From Thraustochytrium sp. TN22 (taxonomy: Eukaryota; Sar; Bigyra; Thraustochytrida; Thraustochytriidae), in the NCBI GenBank assembly GCA_013306675.1, contig JABLUY010000003.1:367711-431710 (forward strand): a stretch of 64,000 nucleotides of DNA, given 5' to 3'. Below the pieces are notes generated by a model, which saw only the letters and a program-made list of their open reading frames with translations, was not told the origin of the DNA and searched no databases. Positions 26,672 to 34,902 of this stretch are shown piece by piece (positions within the stretch are counted from its first letter, which is position 1; the number at the start of each line of letters is the position of its first letter). The position numbers and the translations under genes are program-made.

Positions 26672-28847
26672 CATCAATGACTCCAGGAATGAAGACACAC
26701 ACCAAGCCAAAGCAAAGCAACTTGAAAAGCAAACTAAGTTAGCCCGGGCCTAAGCCTTGCCTGCTTTTCGGAAAGCCTTGACGAGAAGCACGATCGCTCT
26801 TGGCAGCTTGCAGCTCGCAAATCCGTGCGAAAGCCTGGACGACGGCCTCGACAACAGTCTCGGCTCGACGACTCGAGTCGAAGTGCTTGCACTGCACGCT
26901 AGTGGGTGCGCAAAAGGGTGCAAACGGCCGTGTGATCATGACGCGCAGGGAGCGCGCACTTTCGTACCAGTTGCGTGGTGCGCTTGGGGCGCCGGCCAGG
27001 CTAGCAGCCGCCGCTCCAAGGCCGGCGGCAGGTAGGCCGCTGCAGCGCGCGCGGCGCGCGCGCGCAGTCGTGCCTTGCGCAGCATCACAAACCGCAGCGC
27101 GCATGCGAGCTTGGAAAGCCCTTGGTTTAAGTACCCACCTGTGACCTGTGCCAACGATGTGCGCGCCTCTACGCCTTCCTAACGATGTCGACTTGCGCGC
27201 CTGAACGGGTGGGTTCGCCGTAGTCGGAACGCGCTCGCCCGCCAATCGAGCTTGGAGGCTCGGCGCTCGCGGCAGGCAGCGGCGCCGAGCAGTGGCAGAT
27301 GCCGCGCAGAGCGGATTTCGCGCGGCGCGCCGCGCCGGCCAGGCGGATGCGCGCGCGCAGCGCCTGCGCGCGCGCAGGCGCCTGGAGGCGGCTGGCCGGC
27401 GCCCCAGAGGGGGCCCCCAGAGCGGAAACTTGGAAAGCTGCTAGCTCACCCCCGCAGTGCGCCGCGCGTGCGCCTGCTCCCCGGTGGGGCTCGCTTGAGC
27501 TGAAATCAGCATCTCGCTCGGCGCTCTTGCTCGCAATTGCAAGCTGCAGCTTCTCCTGCCCCAGCGCTTCTGCTGGCTGGCAATGGCGGCAACGGCGGCG
27601 CGGCTTCGCGGGCGAGCGGGGGAGCGAGCGGCGCTTCGCCGCGAGATGACGATGTTGATGCGGCGGCTCGAACTCGCGGCTCGCGGGTGCCAGTGCCGGC
27701 CAACGAGCTCCTCAGCTCAGGACCAGGCGCCGAGGGAGGGCGACGGTCTACGAACCAAATACGACCTGACTTCCTTCCTGGCGACTGCCTGGTGTGCGTG
27801 CCGCCGCGGCCATCACCTTACGACGTCGCGCGCGGAGCCTGCGACGCGCAGCTGCGCAAAGGCGCTGCGCGGCGGCCGGGCTGGGGCTCTGGCGTCGACG
27901 AGCCGACTTCAGCTGCGAGGACTGACAGACAGCGAGGCCAGCCAGGCCGGCCACGGGCAGGCATGCGTCGCTGCTGCCGCAGTGCTGCGTGCAGCGAGCG
28001 CTTGGGCGTGCGTGGAAAGAAGACCAAGCAACGATGTACCCTCCACGAGCCTGGAGCGCCCAGCGTCGCGTCGCCGCGGCTCAGCGGGGCGCCCCGCGCT
28101 CCCTCGCGGCGGGGAATTCGCTGGTCGGCGGGCAGCTCTCGGACGATACGAATCATGATTGCTTGTGACCTGGTCCCGTCCAAGATCATCCATCTCGGGC
28201 TCGCTCAAGAGCGAGTTGATCCCTAAGCTCCGCAAGCCGTCGCACCGCGCCGCCCGGGACATTGCCTGGCCTCGCCTCTGCTCGTGCAGCATCGCCTATC
28301 TCCCCGCTGCATCGGCCTCCGGCGTCGCGGAACATTGGCCGCGATGACGAGCGGCGCGGAACATTGGCCGCGAGCGCAGCCTCAGCTCGCGCAGCGCGGC
28401 GCGGCGCGGCGCGGCGCGGCGGCCGGCGCGGCGTAGCTGGCCAGTCAGCGGCCGCCTCGGGCTGCCATGCGTGCCGGGCGCAGGCGATGAGCCTGGTCGG
28501 CGGACTCGGCACTTGGTGGGCGGAGGCCGGCGCCCGCGAGGAGGAGGAAGCGGGCTATCGGCCCACGGTCGCGCGATAGGGCGCGGGTCACTCGCCCACG
28601 TCGTCGCGCGTTCGAGGCGCGCCCGCCGACGAGGGCGACGACGCCGCCCAAACCTGCAACTCGACGCGAGGCGAGCGAGCGAGCGAGCGAGCGAGCAACG
28701 CACGAGCAGCGCGCCCGCGAAGCCGCAGACCCCGAACGAGCCCGAGCGCAGCAGCAGCAGCAGCAGCGGCGGCAGCAGCGGCGGCAGCAGCGGGCTCGCG
28801 CAGCAAAGCGAGAGCGGCACAAAGCGGGACAAGACAAGGGCAAGACT
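26672..28847. other. 2.2-kb gene-poor region
   Basis: Between B56 and the carbonic anhydrase. No family recognised on either strand. 26740-26950 has lower GC than the surrounding genes. Simple repeats: GGCGC units near 28390-28430, (GAGC)n at about 28671-28696, AGC/GGC units near 28748-28795, which is immediately upstream of the carbonic anhydrase start. The right part is its promoter. Confidence 0.4.
28671..28696. repeat. (GAGC)n tetranucleotide repeat
   Basis: Six tandem GAGC units in the carbonic anhydrase upstream region. The same motif (as GAGC) occurs in intron 2 of the carrier gene (7845-7861) and at 45438-45462 as CGCT. Confidence 0.9.
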
Positions 28848-29750
28848 ATGGCGCAGTGGAGCTACGAGGGCGAGACCGGGCCGGCCAAGTGGGGCTCGCT
28901 GTGCGGCGACTTCGCGGTGGCCGACCAGGGCAAGGCGCAGTCGCCCGTGGACCTGCCAGCGCCGAGCAGCGCATCCGCCGCCGGCGAGGCCAAGGAGAGC
29001 GAGGGCAAGGCCGTGGAGACGGAGAGCGGGCTCGACCTCGCGCTGGGCGAGGGCAAGGCGGATATCGTGAACACGGGCATGACGGTGATGGTGAACGCCA
29101 AGGGCGCCAGCGCGCTCAAGGTGCACGGACGCGAGTATGAGCTGGCGCAGTTCCACTTCCACTCGCCGGCGGAGCACACGGTCGAGGGCGTGCAGCACGC
29201 GCTCGAGCTGCACCTCGTGCACATGGCCAAGGAGGGCCAGGGCGCGGGCCCTGTGGCCGCCGTTGTCGGCGTCATGTTCGAGCTCGGCGACACGCCCAAC
29301 GCCTTCCTCGAGAGCGTCTTCACCCACGTGCCGGCGCTGCAGGCGGGTGCGGAGGCCTCGCCGCTGCCGGGCCCCATCACCTTCCAAGGCCTCGACATCA
29401 GCGGCGACTTCTACGACCTCGAGGGCTCGCTTACCACGCCGCCGTGCTCCGAGGGCATCCACTGGTGCGTCATGCAGAAGACGCTCACCTTGACGCAGGC
29501 GCAGCTCGACGTCTTTCGCGCCGCCATCCCCTTCGACAACTACCGGCCCGTGCAGCCGCTCAACGGCCGCCCCATCGCCACGCTGCCCTGCTCCTGCACG
29601 CACAAGCACCAGAAGTCCAACGCGCAGCCCTCGAGCGAGCCCTCGCCTGTCGCTGCGGCCGGCAAGGCGCACAACATGCGCCGCGTCGAATACACGACGG
29701 CGGACATCCCGCGCGGTACCTTGGTCGCCGACCCGACCGCCGCCTCTTGA
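28848..29750 (+). CDS. Alpha-type carbonic anhydrase
   Basis: 300 aa. The N-terminus 'WSYEGETGPAKWG' and 'AQSPVDL' are typical of the family. The three zinc-binding His are present: H103 and H105 in 'QFHFHSPAEHT' and H122 in 'ELHLVH'. The gatekeeper pair is represented by E109 and the Thr in 'SLTTPPCSEGIHW'. The enzyme interconverts CO2 and bicarbonate. No signal peptide or organelle leader is visible, which is less common for alpha enzymes and suggests a cytosolic location, unless an upstream exon was missed. It has a ~45-residue C-terminal extension beyond the fold, Pro/Ser/Ala-rich. Cys in the 'CSCTHKH' element could be structural. Confidence 0.9.
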   Translation: MAQWSYEGETGPAKWGSLCGDFAVADQGKAQSPVDLPAPSSASAAGEAKESEGKAVETESGLDLALGEGKADIVNTGMTVMVNAKGASALKVHGREYELAQFHFHSPAEHTVEGVQHALELHLVHMAKEGQGAGPVAAVVGVMFELGDTPNAFLESVFTHVPALQAGAEASPLPGPITFQGLDISGDFYDLEGSLTTPPCSEGIHWCVMQKTLTLTQAQLDVFRAAIPFDNYRPVQPLNGRPIATLPCSCTHKHQKSNAQPSSEPSPVAAAGKAHNMRRVEYTTADIPRGTLVADPTAAS

Positions 29751-29924
29751 CTCGCCTCTCCCAACCGCGTGGCCTCATGACCGCCAGGCTGCTGCTTCCT
29801 GGGACCGGCTTCCCCACCCTATTTTTTGATCGGGACATCCCATTCGCCCGCCTCGTGTGAGGCGCGTGCCAGCGTGTGGCGGGCCTTCCACCGCACTCGG
29901 CCAAGGGCAATGGCGCAGTCCCCC
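29751..29924. other. 3' flank of carbonic anhydrase
   Basis: Short non-coding stretch between the carbonic anhydrase stop and the left inverted repeat of the decayed transposon. Nothing else seen. Confidence 0.3.
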
Positions 29925-29950
29925 AGTTTTTCACTATAGCCGGCTATCCC
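29925..29950 (+). repeat. Left terminal inverted repeat
   Basis: AGTTTTTCACTATAGCCGGC followed by TATCCC. Partner on the other side at 32234-32261. Confidence 0.5.
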
Positions 29951-30402
29951 AATCACACCTCTATGCTTACTCGTATCCGCCTACCACGCGGGGGTCCCTC
30001 GGTGACGCCCGGCACAGGGGGCACTAAAGCGTATTAAGAGGGTACTTTACTCCCGATTTGCTCCAAAAAAGTGGCCTAGAGTCTGGCGAAGTTAGTTCCG
30101 CATTCGATCAAAAACGCAGCGATGGGGCCGAGCTTGAAGAGGCCCACTCGAAGCGACCCAAGGCTCCTGCCCCCTATTCATTTTGGCCGAAGGCGTGGTG
30201 GTTAGGATGAGATGAGCTCGGCAGTTCGCCCAGAGCGGCTTTGGGGGGAGCTCGCGCGCGACTTCGTCGCGGAGCGCGCTGGAGCCGCAGGCGCTGCGGC
30301 GCGCGGCTGCAGGCGGCCCTGGCGGGTGCCTTGTGCCTGCTCTCAGCTCGCACGCCCCTGCCGCAGCGCTTGGACGTGGAGTCGGGCCCGCACTGCGACA
30401 TC

Positions 30403-32078
30403 ATGGCATCGGCGAGGCCTAACCACCGCGTGGAGGACGACAGCGACAGCGACAGCGACAGCGAGTTCGTGCCCCTGGACAAGCGGGACACAGGGGACGA
30501 AGACGAAGAAGGAGAGGAGCTTGGCGACGAGGATGCTCGTGCTGAGGCCGCTGCGCAGCAAGACTTCGAAGACATACTTGCGTTGGTCGACGAACCGACG
30601 CGTGGTGCGAGTGCATGTTCGAGGTCGGCCTCATTCAGCACAAGACCGTTCCGGGGCTCGCAGTCTCGCCGGATGGAGTCGCTCGCGTCCGGCTTCCAGG
30701 CGCGGAGTGCGACGCATCGTCAGTACTATGCAGCGTCGAGATCAAGACGCGCGTCGCGCCTGGAGGCGCGGTAGACGCACGTATCGTGAGCACCCAGATG
30801 AACACGTGGGGGACGAGACTTGGTGGAAGGCCATACCTGCCGAGCACCGCGCGCAAGTCTTGCACCAAGCTGTGGTCCTCCAAATCGATCACGTGCTCTA
30901 CGTTGCTGCCAGCACGAGTTCGTGTTTGTACGCCTGCCTCGTTGAAGTGCCTCCGGACGCCCGGCTCGCCATGGAGCGCGCTCTGAAACCGTGGGCGGAC
31001 AAGCTCACGACATGGGCGCACCAGAGCATCGACAGCGGGTGCGCCGCCCAAGCCACCTGCCATCTTCGGCGAGGAGGAGGGGGCGGTGCTGAGCTCGCAC
31101 TTCCGGCTGTGGCGCGCCATGCGCAAGCTTGTCGCTCTGAAGGGGCCCATGCGGCCCGTGCATGTCATCAAGTGCTTACCGCAGGAGCTATACAACGTCG
31201 CAAAGGGCGGCGTCGACGGAAGCACACAGTACGTGGAGCAGATCACCAACACGCAGTGCATGAATCTGAGCTGCGACCAGAACATCGCGTTGCGCACGTA
31301 CAAGCAGCTCGTTGTCAACGCCATCGTGGTCTACCGCTACTTACAGGCTGCGAGGAAGAGCAACCTCGAAGACAGCGACGGGCTAAAGGCCCTCCGCGAC
31401 AAGGTGAACCGCTCTGAAGCGCTCAGCACTGTCTCGTTCCGCCTCACTGTCGACATGGTCCGTCACGTCTACAGGAGCAGGCAGCTCGATACGGCGCAGG
31501 TGGAGTTCAACATGCAGCCAAGCATGCCCAAGCCCACTGGGCTCACCAGGGAAGCGGCGAGGGACCTCGTGACCGCCGGTAAGCGCAAGCGAACCCCCGA
31601 GTTGCAGAAGTTCTTCAACCACGGCCAAGCCCGCGACATCCGCCTCGATGCCGCACTGCAACATGACTCAGAGGCAGCGGGAAAGGCATCCTTCAACGCC
31701 AACAACAAGAGGATTCCCGCCAAGCGGCTCTGCGTCATCTGCGGCAAGCAAACGCACCGTCGTTGCACCATCTGCGGTGTGCCTCTGCACGTGTTCATGA
31801 GAAAGAATGAACGCACAACCTGCTTTTCCAAGTGGCACACGCGCGTGCGCGTCGAGCCTCACGAAGGCTTCAAGAAGCGCAAGACAAACGTCAACGGAAC
31901 ACCTTCGCCCATTTGCCTCGATCATGTCGATTCGAGCAGCGCCAGTGCCTCGTCCGGTACCCCTACAGCGCAGAGCAGGAACGACCACGTAGCCCAAGCC
32001 AGCTACACCGACACCCCATCAAGCCATAGTTCAAGATCCTCTCGCAGCAGCCTCAGCACGAGTCCATCGTGCCCTTGA
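30403..32078 (+). pseudogene. Frameshifted transposon protein: acidic head, YqaJ-type nuclease, piggyBac-like C-terminal half
   Basis: Coding signal moves between frames without room for introns. 30403-30610 reads an acidic Asp/Ser/Glu head ('DSDSDSDSEFVPLDKRD'). 30612-30790 in another frame reads 'VGLIQHKTVPGLAVSPDGV' and 'VEIKTR', matching YqaJ/lambda-exonuclease (PD-(D/E)xK) motifs. 30786-31060 in the third frame continues with 'WWKAIPAEHRAQVLHQAVV' and 'IDHVLYVAAS'. 31070-32078 returns to the second frame with 'ELYNVAKGGVDGSTQYVEQI' (piggyBac GGVDxxD-like) and a zinc-ribbon 'CVICGKQTHRRCTICGVPLH...CFSKWH', the typical piggyBac C-terminal Cys-rich domain. The two upstream catalytic Asp regions of piggyBac are not found; the YqaJ part occupies their place. 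At least three frame changes make it non-functional as read. Confidence 0.6.
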
Positions 32079-32233
32079 TGCAGCCCAAGTTGGCCTCAGC
32101 ATCCGCACAGGCCAGTCGGAAGTGACCAACACTTTACGCTTCCATACAAACCCAGTAGTTGAAAGTTCCAAAAATGATTAGAATCATGATAGCAACAGGT
32201 CAGTCGAGCGCAAGCAGGAGAGCCGATTTACTA

Positions 32234-32261
32234 GGGATAATATGGCTATCCTGATTAAACT
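32234..32261 (-). repeat. Right terminal inverted repeat
   Basis: Read on the minus strand: AGTTTAATCAGGATAGCCAT followed by ATTATCCC. Confidence 0.5.
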
Positions 32262-32431
32262 CCGTCTAGGGCGATGGGATTGGGATATTGATAGCGTACT
32301 AGACTCATTTCTCACGTGCTGATTGAACATGACATCATCTCAATTCTTCTTTGCTTTGACCAGGTCCTTTCCTTGCATATGTTCGGGCACGTGAAGCTTG
32401 ATTTCTGCAGGTGGTAGCCACGTTGCTCTGC
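32262..32431. other. Low-GC spacer right of the transposon
   Basis: Relatively AT-rich 170 bp that includes the 3' flank of the downstream minus-strand gene. Nothing coding seen. Confidence 0.3.
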
Positions 32432-33478
32432 TCATGCACCTTGCACATTAATTTTCACGCTCGCTGCGATCGGCGCCGCCAGCTTCACCCCAACCTCGGG
32501 CTGGCTCAAGTACGCATACATACCGGCGCGCAGCAGCGTGCTCAAGTGCGTGGACCGCTCGCAGGCTGTGAACCACTGGCGCACAAGAGCGACGGCCTCT
32601 TCCACGGCGCCCACCTCCACCTTGAAGGCTCTGTCGCTCGCGCACGGCGGCTGCGGCGCGTCCTCGCCGCTGGCCCGGAAGCCCGCCACGAGTGGCAGCG
32701 CGTCGTCCGCACCCAGTGTGAAGACCAGCGCTCGGTGCCATGCGCGCAGCGTGTGCGGCCCGTGCGACGCCATGGTCTGCCGCAGCGCGGCCAGGCTATC
32801 CGTCTTGTTGTGCACCGGCGTCTGCTGCTGCAGCAACTTGAGGACCACGTGCTCGACCTGGCCCACGCGAAAGGCCTCTTCATGCGCGCTGAGCCCGCGG
32901 TCGCGCGGTGCAGCGCCAAGCTCGAGGCCCCTCGCTGTGACCTTGCCTTCCTTCTCTTCCTCGCTGAGCACCATGCGCCCGCCGCGGAAGGTGACCAGGT
33001 TTTCGATGAGGTTTTCGCGCACGTCGCTCACGTCCAGCTGCATCACGACGCGCAGCGCGAGCCGGGCATCCTCGGAGAGGTCCAGCTCGCGCGGCCACGC
33101 CTCTACGAGCTCGCGCAGCCAGCATGCGAAGCGCACCAGGCTCTCCTCGCGACCCGGTTGCCGGGCCAGGGCGCGCAGCGCGGTCAGCATGGCGTTCTCC
33201 TGGAGTGCTACCTCCTCGTCCACGGCTCCCCCTTGCCCACGCGGCAGCGGCACGAGGCCGGCGCCGGTAATTGCTTCCACGGTCTCCCGCCAAAACGCCG
33301 CGGTGGAAGCATCCTCATCATAGTACATGTCGCCAACGGTCTCGTCCTGGAGGACGTGGTTCGCGCTCGTCGGCTTGAGCGCCCCGCGGAGCCCGGCTGA
33401 CGAGCCGGCAACCCCTTCTGTTGTCAACGTCGCCACTAGCAGCACCATCGGCAGCGTTGCCAGGGGAGCCGAGCACAT
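32432..33478 (-). CDS. Secreted protein of an unnamed family (member 1)
   Basis: 348 aa starting at ATG 33478. A signal peptide is clear (ATLPMVLLVATLTTEGVAG). I do not recognise a Pfam-type family. The mature part is alpha-helical, with a block 'LVRFACWLRELVEAWP' and later 'LRAWHRALVFTLGADDALPL'. These blocks align in order and spacing with 'LAQVAFWFHKIARAWP' and 'LEEWRKLLIFTLAVSEAQPT' of the minus-strand gene at 36436-37935, so I treat the two as divergent paralogues. Two or three Cys only. Its position beside a decayed transposon and another relative suggests an expanding local family. Confidence 0.65.
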   Translation of the reverse strand: MCSAPLATLPMVLLVATLTTEGVAGSSAGLRGALKPTSANHVLQDETVGDMYYDEDASTAAFWRETVEAITGAGLVPLPRGQGGAVDEEVALQENAMLTALRALARQPGREESLVRFACWLRELVEAWPRELDLSEDARLALRVVMQLDVSDVRENLIENLVTFRGGRMVLSEEEKEGKVTARGLELGAAPRDRGLSAHEEAFRVGQVEHVVLKLLQQQTPVHNKTDSLAALRQTMASHGPHTLRAWHRALVFTLGADDALPLVAGFRASGEDAPQPPCASDRAFKVEVGAVEEAVALVRQWFTACERSTHLSTLLRAGMYAYLSQPEVGVKLAAPIAASVKINVQGA

Positions 33479-33816
33479 CTTGCTTTGAATGCTCTGCCAC
33501 TGGCAATCCTTGTGCTCGTGAGTGACTGGCTGGCCTGCTCAGCCTGGCGCAGGCTGTCGACGCCAAGCAGGAGGTGGCCTAGCTTGCTAGATGGAAAAAA
33601 GTTGGACCAGCAAGCAAGCCAGGAAAGTTGCGGGTCTGAAGGAGAGCAGCGATAACTTGAATGCGAGGGCAATTTTATGCGCTTCTGCGAGCGACCGTCT
33701 TCATGGGGCGATCCGGGTTCTGGCGACGTTGGAGCTGAATCCTATGTGGCGAACCCCATGTGCGGAGCAAGGCAAGGCGAGGAGTCGCAAGTGCAGTTCG
33801 AATCTCCACCACCCAC

Positions 33817-33852
33817 AGCTAGCTAGCTAGCTAGCTAGCTAGAGAGAGAGAG
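33817..33852. repeat. (AGCT)n followed by (GA)n microsatellite
   Basis: Six or more self-complementary AGCT units then GA units. A similar AGCT/TAGC tract is at 60199-60230. Confidence 0.9.
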
Positions 33853-33954
33853 CTAGCTCGTGGGCAGAAGAGCGACGCATGGAGAGGGAAGCTCACACCG
33901 ACGAGGCGCCCATCTGAACCTGCGGCCGGCGAGGCGCGAGCCGGAGCGTCGTGA

Positions 33955-34220
33955 TGCACGGATCACGCAAAATGCGAGGAGCTCACCAGATCTGTCTGAT
34001 ATTGATGAGGGTGATGAGTATGCTCCATTTCTTCCGCAAGGATGGTCGGCGCCGCCAAATGTCCGTGACCCCCTCCCGTAAAGATTTGCTGGGAAGTTGG
34101 CCGCACGGCCCCTTGTGTCAAACATCGACCTTAAGCATCGAGCTGGTTGGGTCCAGCCCGAGGCCCTGGAGCACATCGGCTTCAAAAAGCACCTCTTCGC
34201 CGCCATACGCGCGCTCCGAT
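33955..34220 (+). pseudogene. Possible short coding relic interrupted by TAA
   Basis: One frame reads 'DIDEGDEYAPFLPQGWSAPP' to 'VRDPLP', then TAA at about 34079-34081, then 'RFAGKLAARPLVSNIDLKHR' and 'ALEHIGFKKHLFAAIRALR' to a stop. The second part looks protein-like and both parts share a frame, which suggests a formerly continuous ORF, perhaps of mobile-element origin. I cannot assign a family. Confidence 0.3.
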
Positions 34221-34280
34221 AGATATAATCAGGTAATGGTCGCGCTTCCCTTGCCCGGCCCGAGAGACAGAGAGGCAGGG

Positions 34281-34447
34281 CTACTATCTGCAGCCGCTAG
34301 CCATCAGGGGCTTATCCCGAGCGAGCGAGACCTGGTCCATCAGGTGCTCCAGCAGCGCCGGTGGCATGAGACTCGCCGCCGCGCCAAACTGACAGCAGCA
34401 AGTGGCCCTCATCGAGCACGGCTTGTCATTGTACGGAACGTCCGAAC
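34281..34447. repeat. Direct repeat copy B (3'-end duplication)
   Basis: ~167 bp nearly repeating 34465-34652. Read on the minus strand it encodes the same ending ('PLMASGCR' stop) as copy A but lacks an internal ~27-bp Asp/Glu/Leu-coding segment. It sits just downstream of copy A in transcription direction. Confidence 0.85.
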
Positions 34448-34464
34448 GCGAGCTTGATTTTTAC

Positions 34465-34652
34465 CTACTATCTGCAGCCACTAGCCATCAGGGGGTTATC
34501 CCGAGCGAGCGAGACCTGGTCCATCAGGTCGTCCAGGTCGTCCTCCAGCTGCTCCAGCAGCGCCGGCGGCATGGTGCTCGCCGCCGCGCCAAAGTCACAG
34601 CAGCAAGTGGCCCTCATCGAGCACGGCTTGCCATTGTACGGAACGTCCGAAC
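34465..34652. repeat. Direct repeat copy A (3'-end duplication)
   Basis: ~188 bp; on the minus strand it reads as the C-terminal part of an open frame ending 'LARDNPLMASGCR' at 34468. See the entry at 34468-34902 for how this frame relates to the upstream gene. Confidence 0.85.
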
Positions 34653-34902
34653 AAGCATTAGAGAAGAACGTGACGTCCGAGACGATGGTGACGGAGCTCG
34701 GCTCCAGCGTTGGCGCGTCGGGAGCAGCGTCGGCTGAGCCAACACGCTCACGAGCCGCCTGGGCAGACAACTTGAAGTCACGCAGCAGTCGCTTCGCACT
34801 GGCGTCCTCCGCGGCGTCGACCGAGGGCTCAGCTTGCTTGCTGGGCTCGCTGAACCTTCTTCGCTTTGAAGCGGTGCTTGCCGTTGTTCGCGCCCTGCGA
34901 GC
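34468..34902 (-). other. Open frame continuing after the TGA of the upstream gene; possible second exon
   Basis: Immediately after the TGA at 34903-34905 of the minus-strand gene, the same frame stays open for 144 codons to a TAG at 34468. It reads for example 'SEPSKQAEPSVDAAEDASAK' and 'ATCCCDFGAAASTMPP' and has no ATG near its head. The stop lies inside GTGTGAG, which could be a 5' splice site. In-frame acceptor AGs 45 or 72 nt later would remove the TGA. It could therefore be a second exon, readthrough, or 3' UTR. Confidence 0.4.

Larger units (their letters stand above)
29925..32261 (+). mobile_element. Decayed DNA transposon with imperfect terminal inverted repeats
   Basis: About 2.34 kb bounded by inverted repeats at 29925-29950 and 32234-32261. 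Both read, outer to inner, AGTTT..TCA..ATAGCC....TATCCC (about 20 of 28 aligned columns identical, with two small gaps). Inside are segments of a YqaJ-type nuclease and a piggyBac-like transposase in three frames. The terminal flanks are less GC-rich than the host genes, consistent with an insertion. CC is present just outside both ends and could be a 2-bp target duplication, but this is weak. Assignment to a superfamily is uncertain. Confidence 0.5.
33479..34280. other. Intergenic region with AGCT microsatellite and coding relic
   Basis: Promoter side of the gene at 32432-33478, then a (AGCT)n/(GA)n microsatellite at 33817-33852 and a short decayed coding stretch (listed separately). No intact gene. 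Confidence 0.4.

Noticed and set aside
26739-27245. 169-codon minus-strand frame
   Set aside because: No start supported, no domain; the region is of low coding character although GC is lower than its surroundings.
27537-28226. Overlapping plus-strand frames upstream of carbonic anhydrase
   Set aside because: Several frames open at once with Arg/Ala/Pro composition, no recognised family.
30034-32258. piggyBac-type TTAA sites as element ends
   Set aside because: TTAA occurs at 30034 and 32255, but adjacent sequences do not form good inverted repeats; the repeats at 29925/32234 fit better.
33770-33815. tRNA B-box-like GTTCGAATC
   Set aside because: No A-box, no acceptor-stem pairing and a mismatched T-stem in the flanks.
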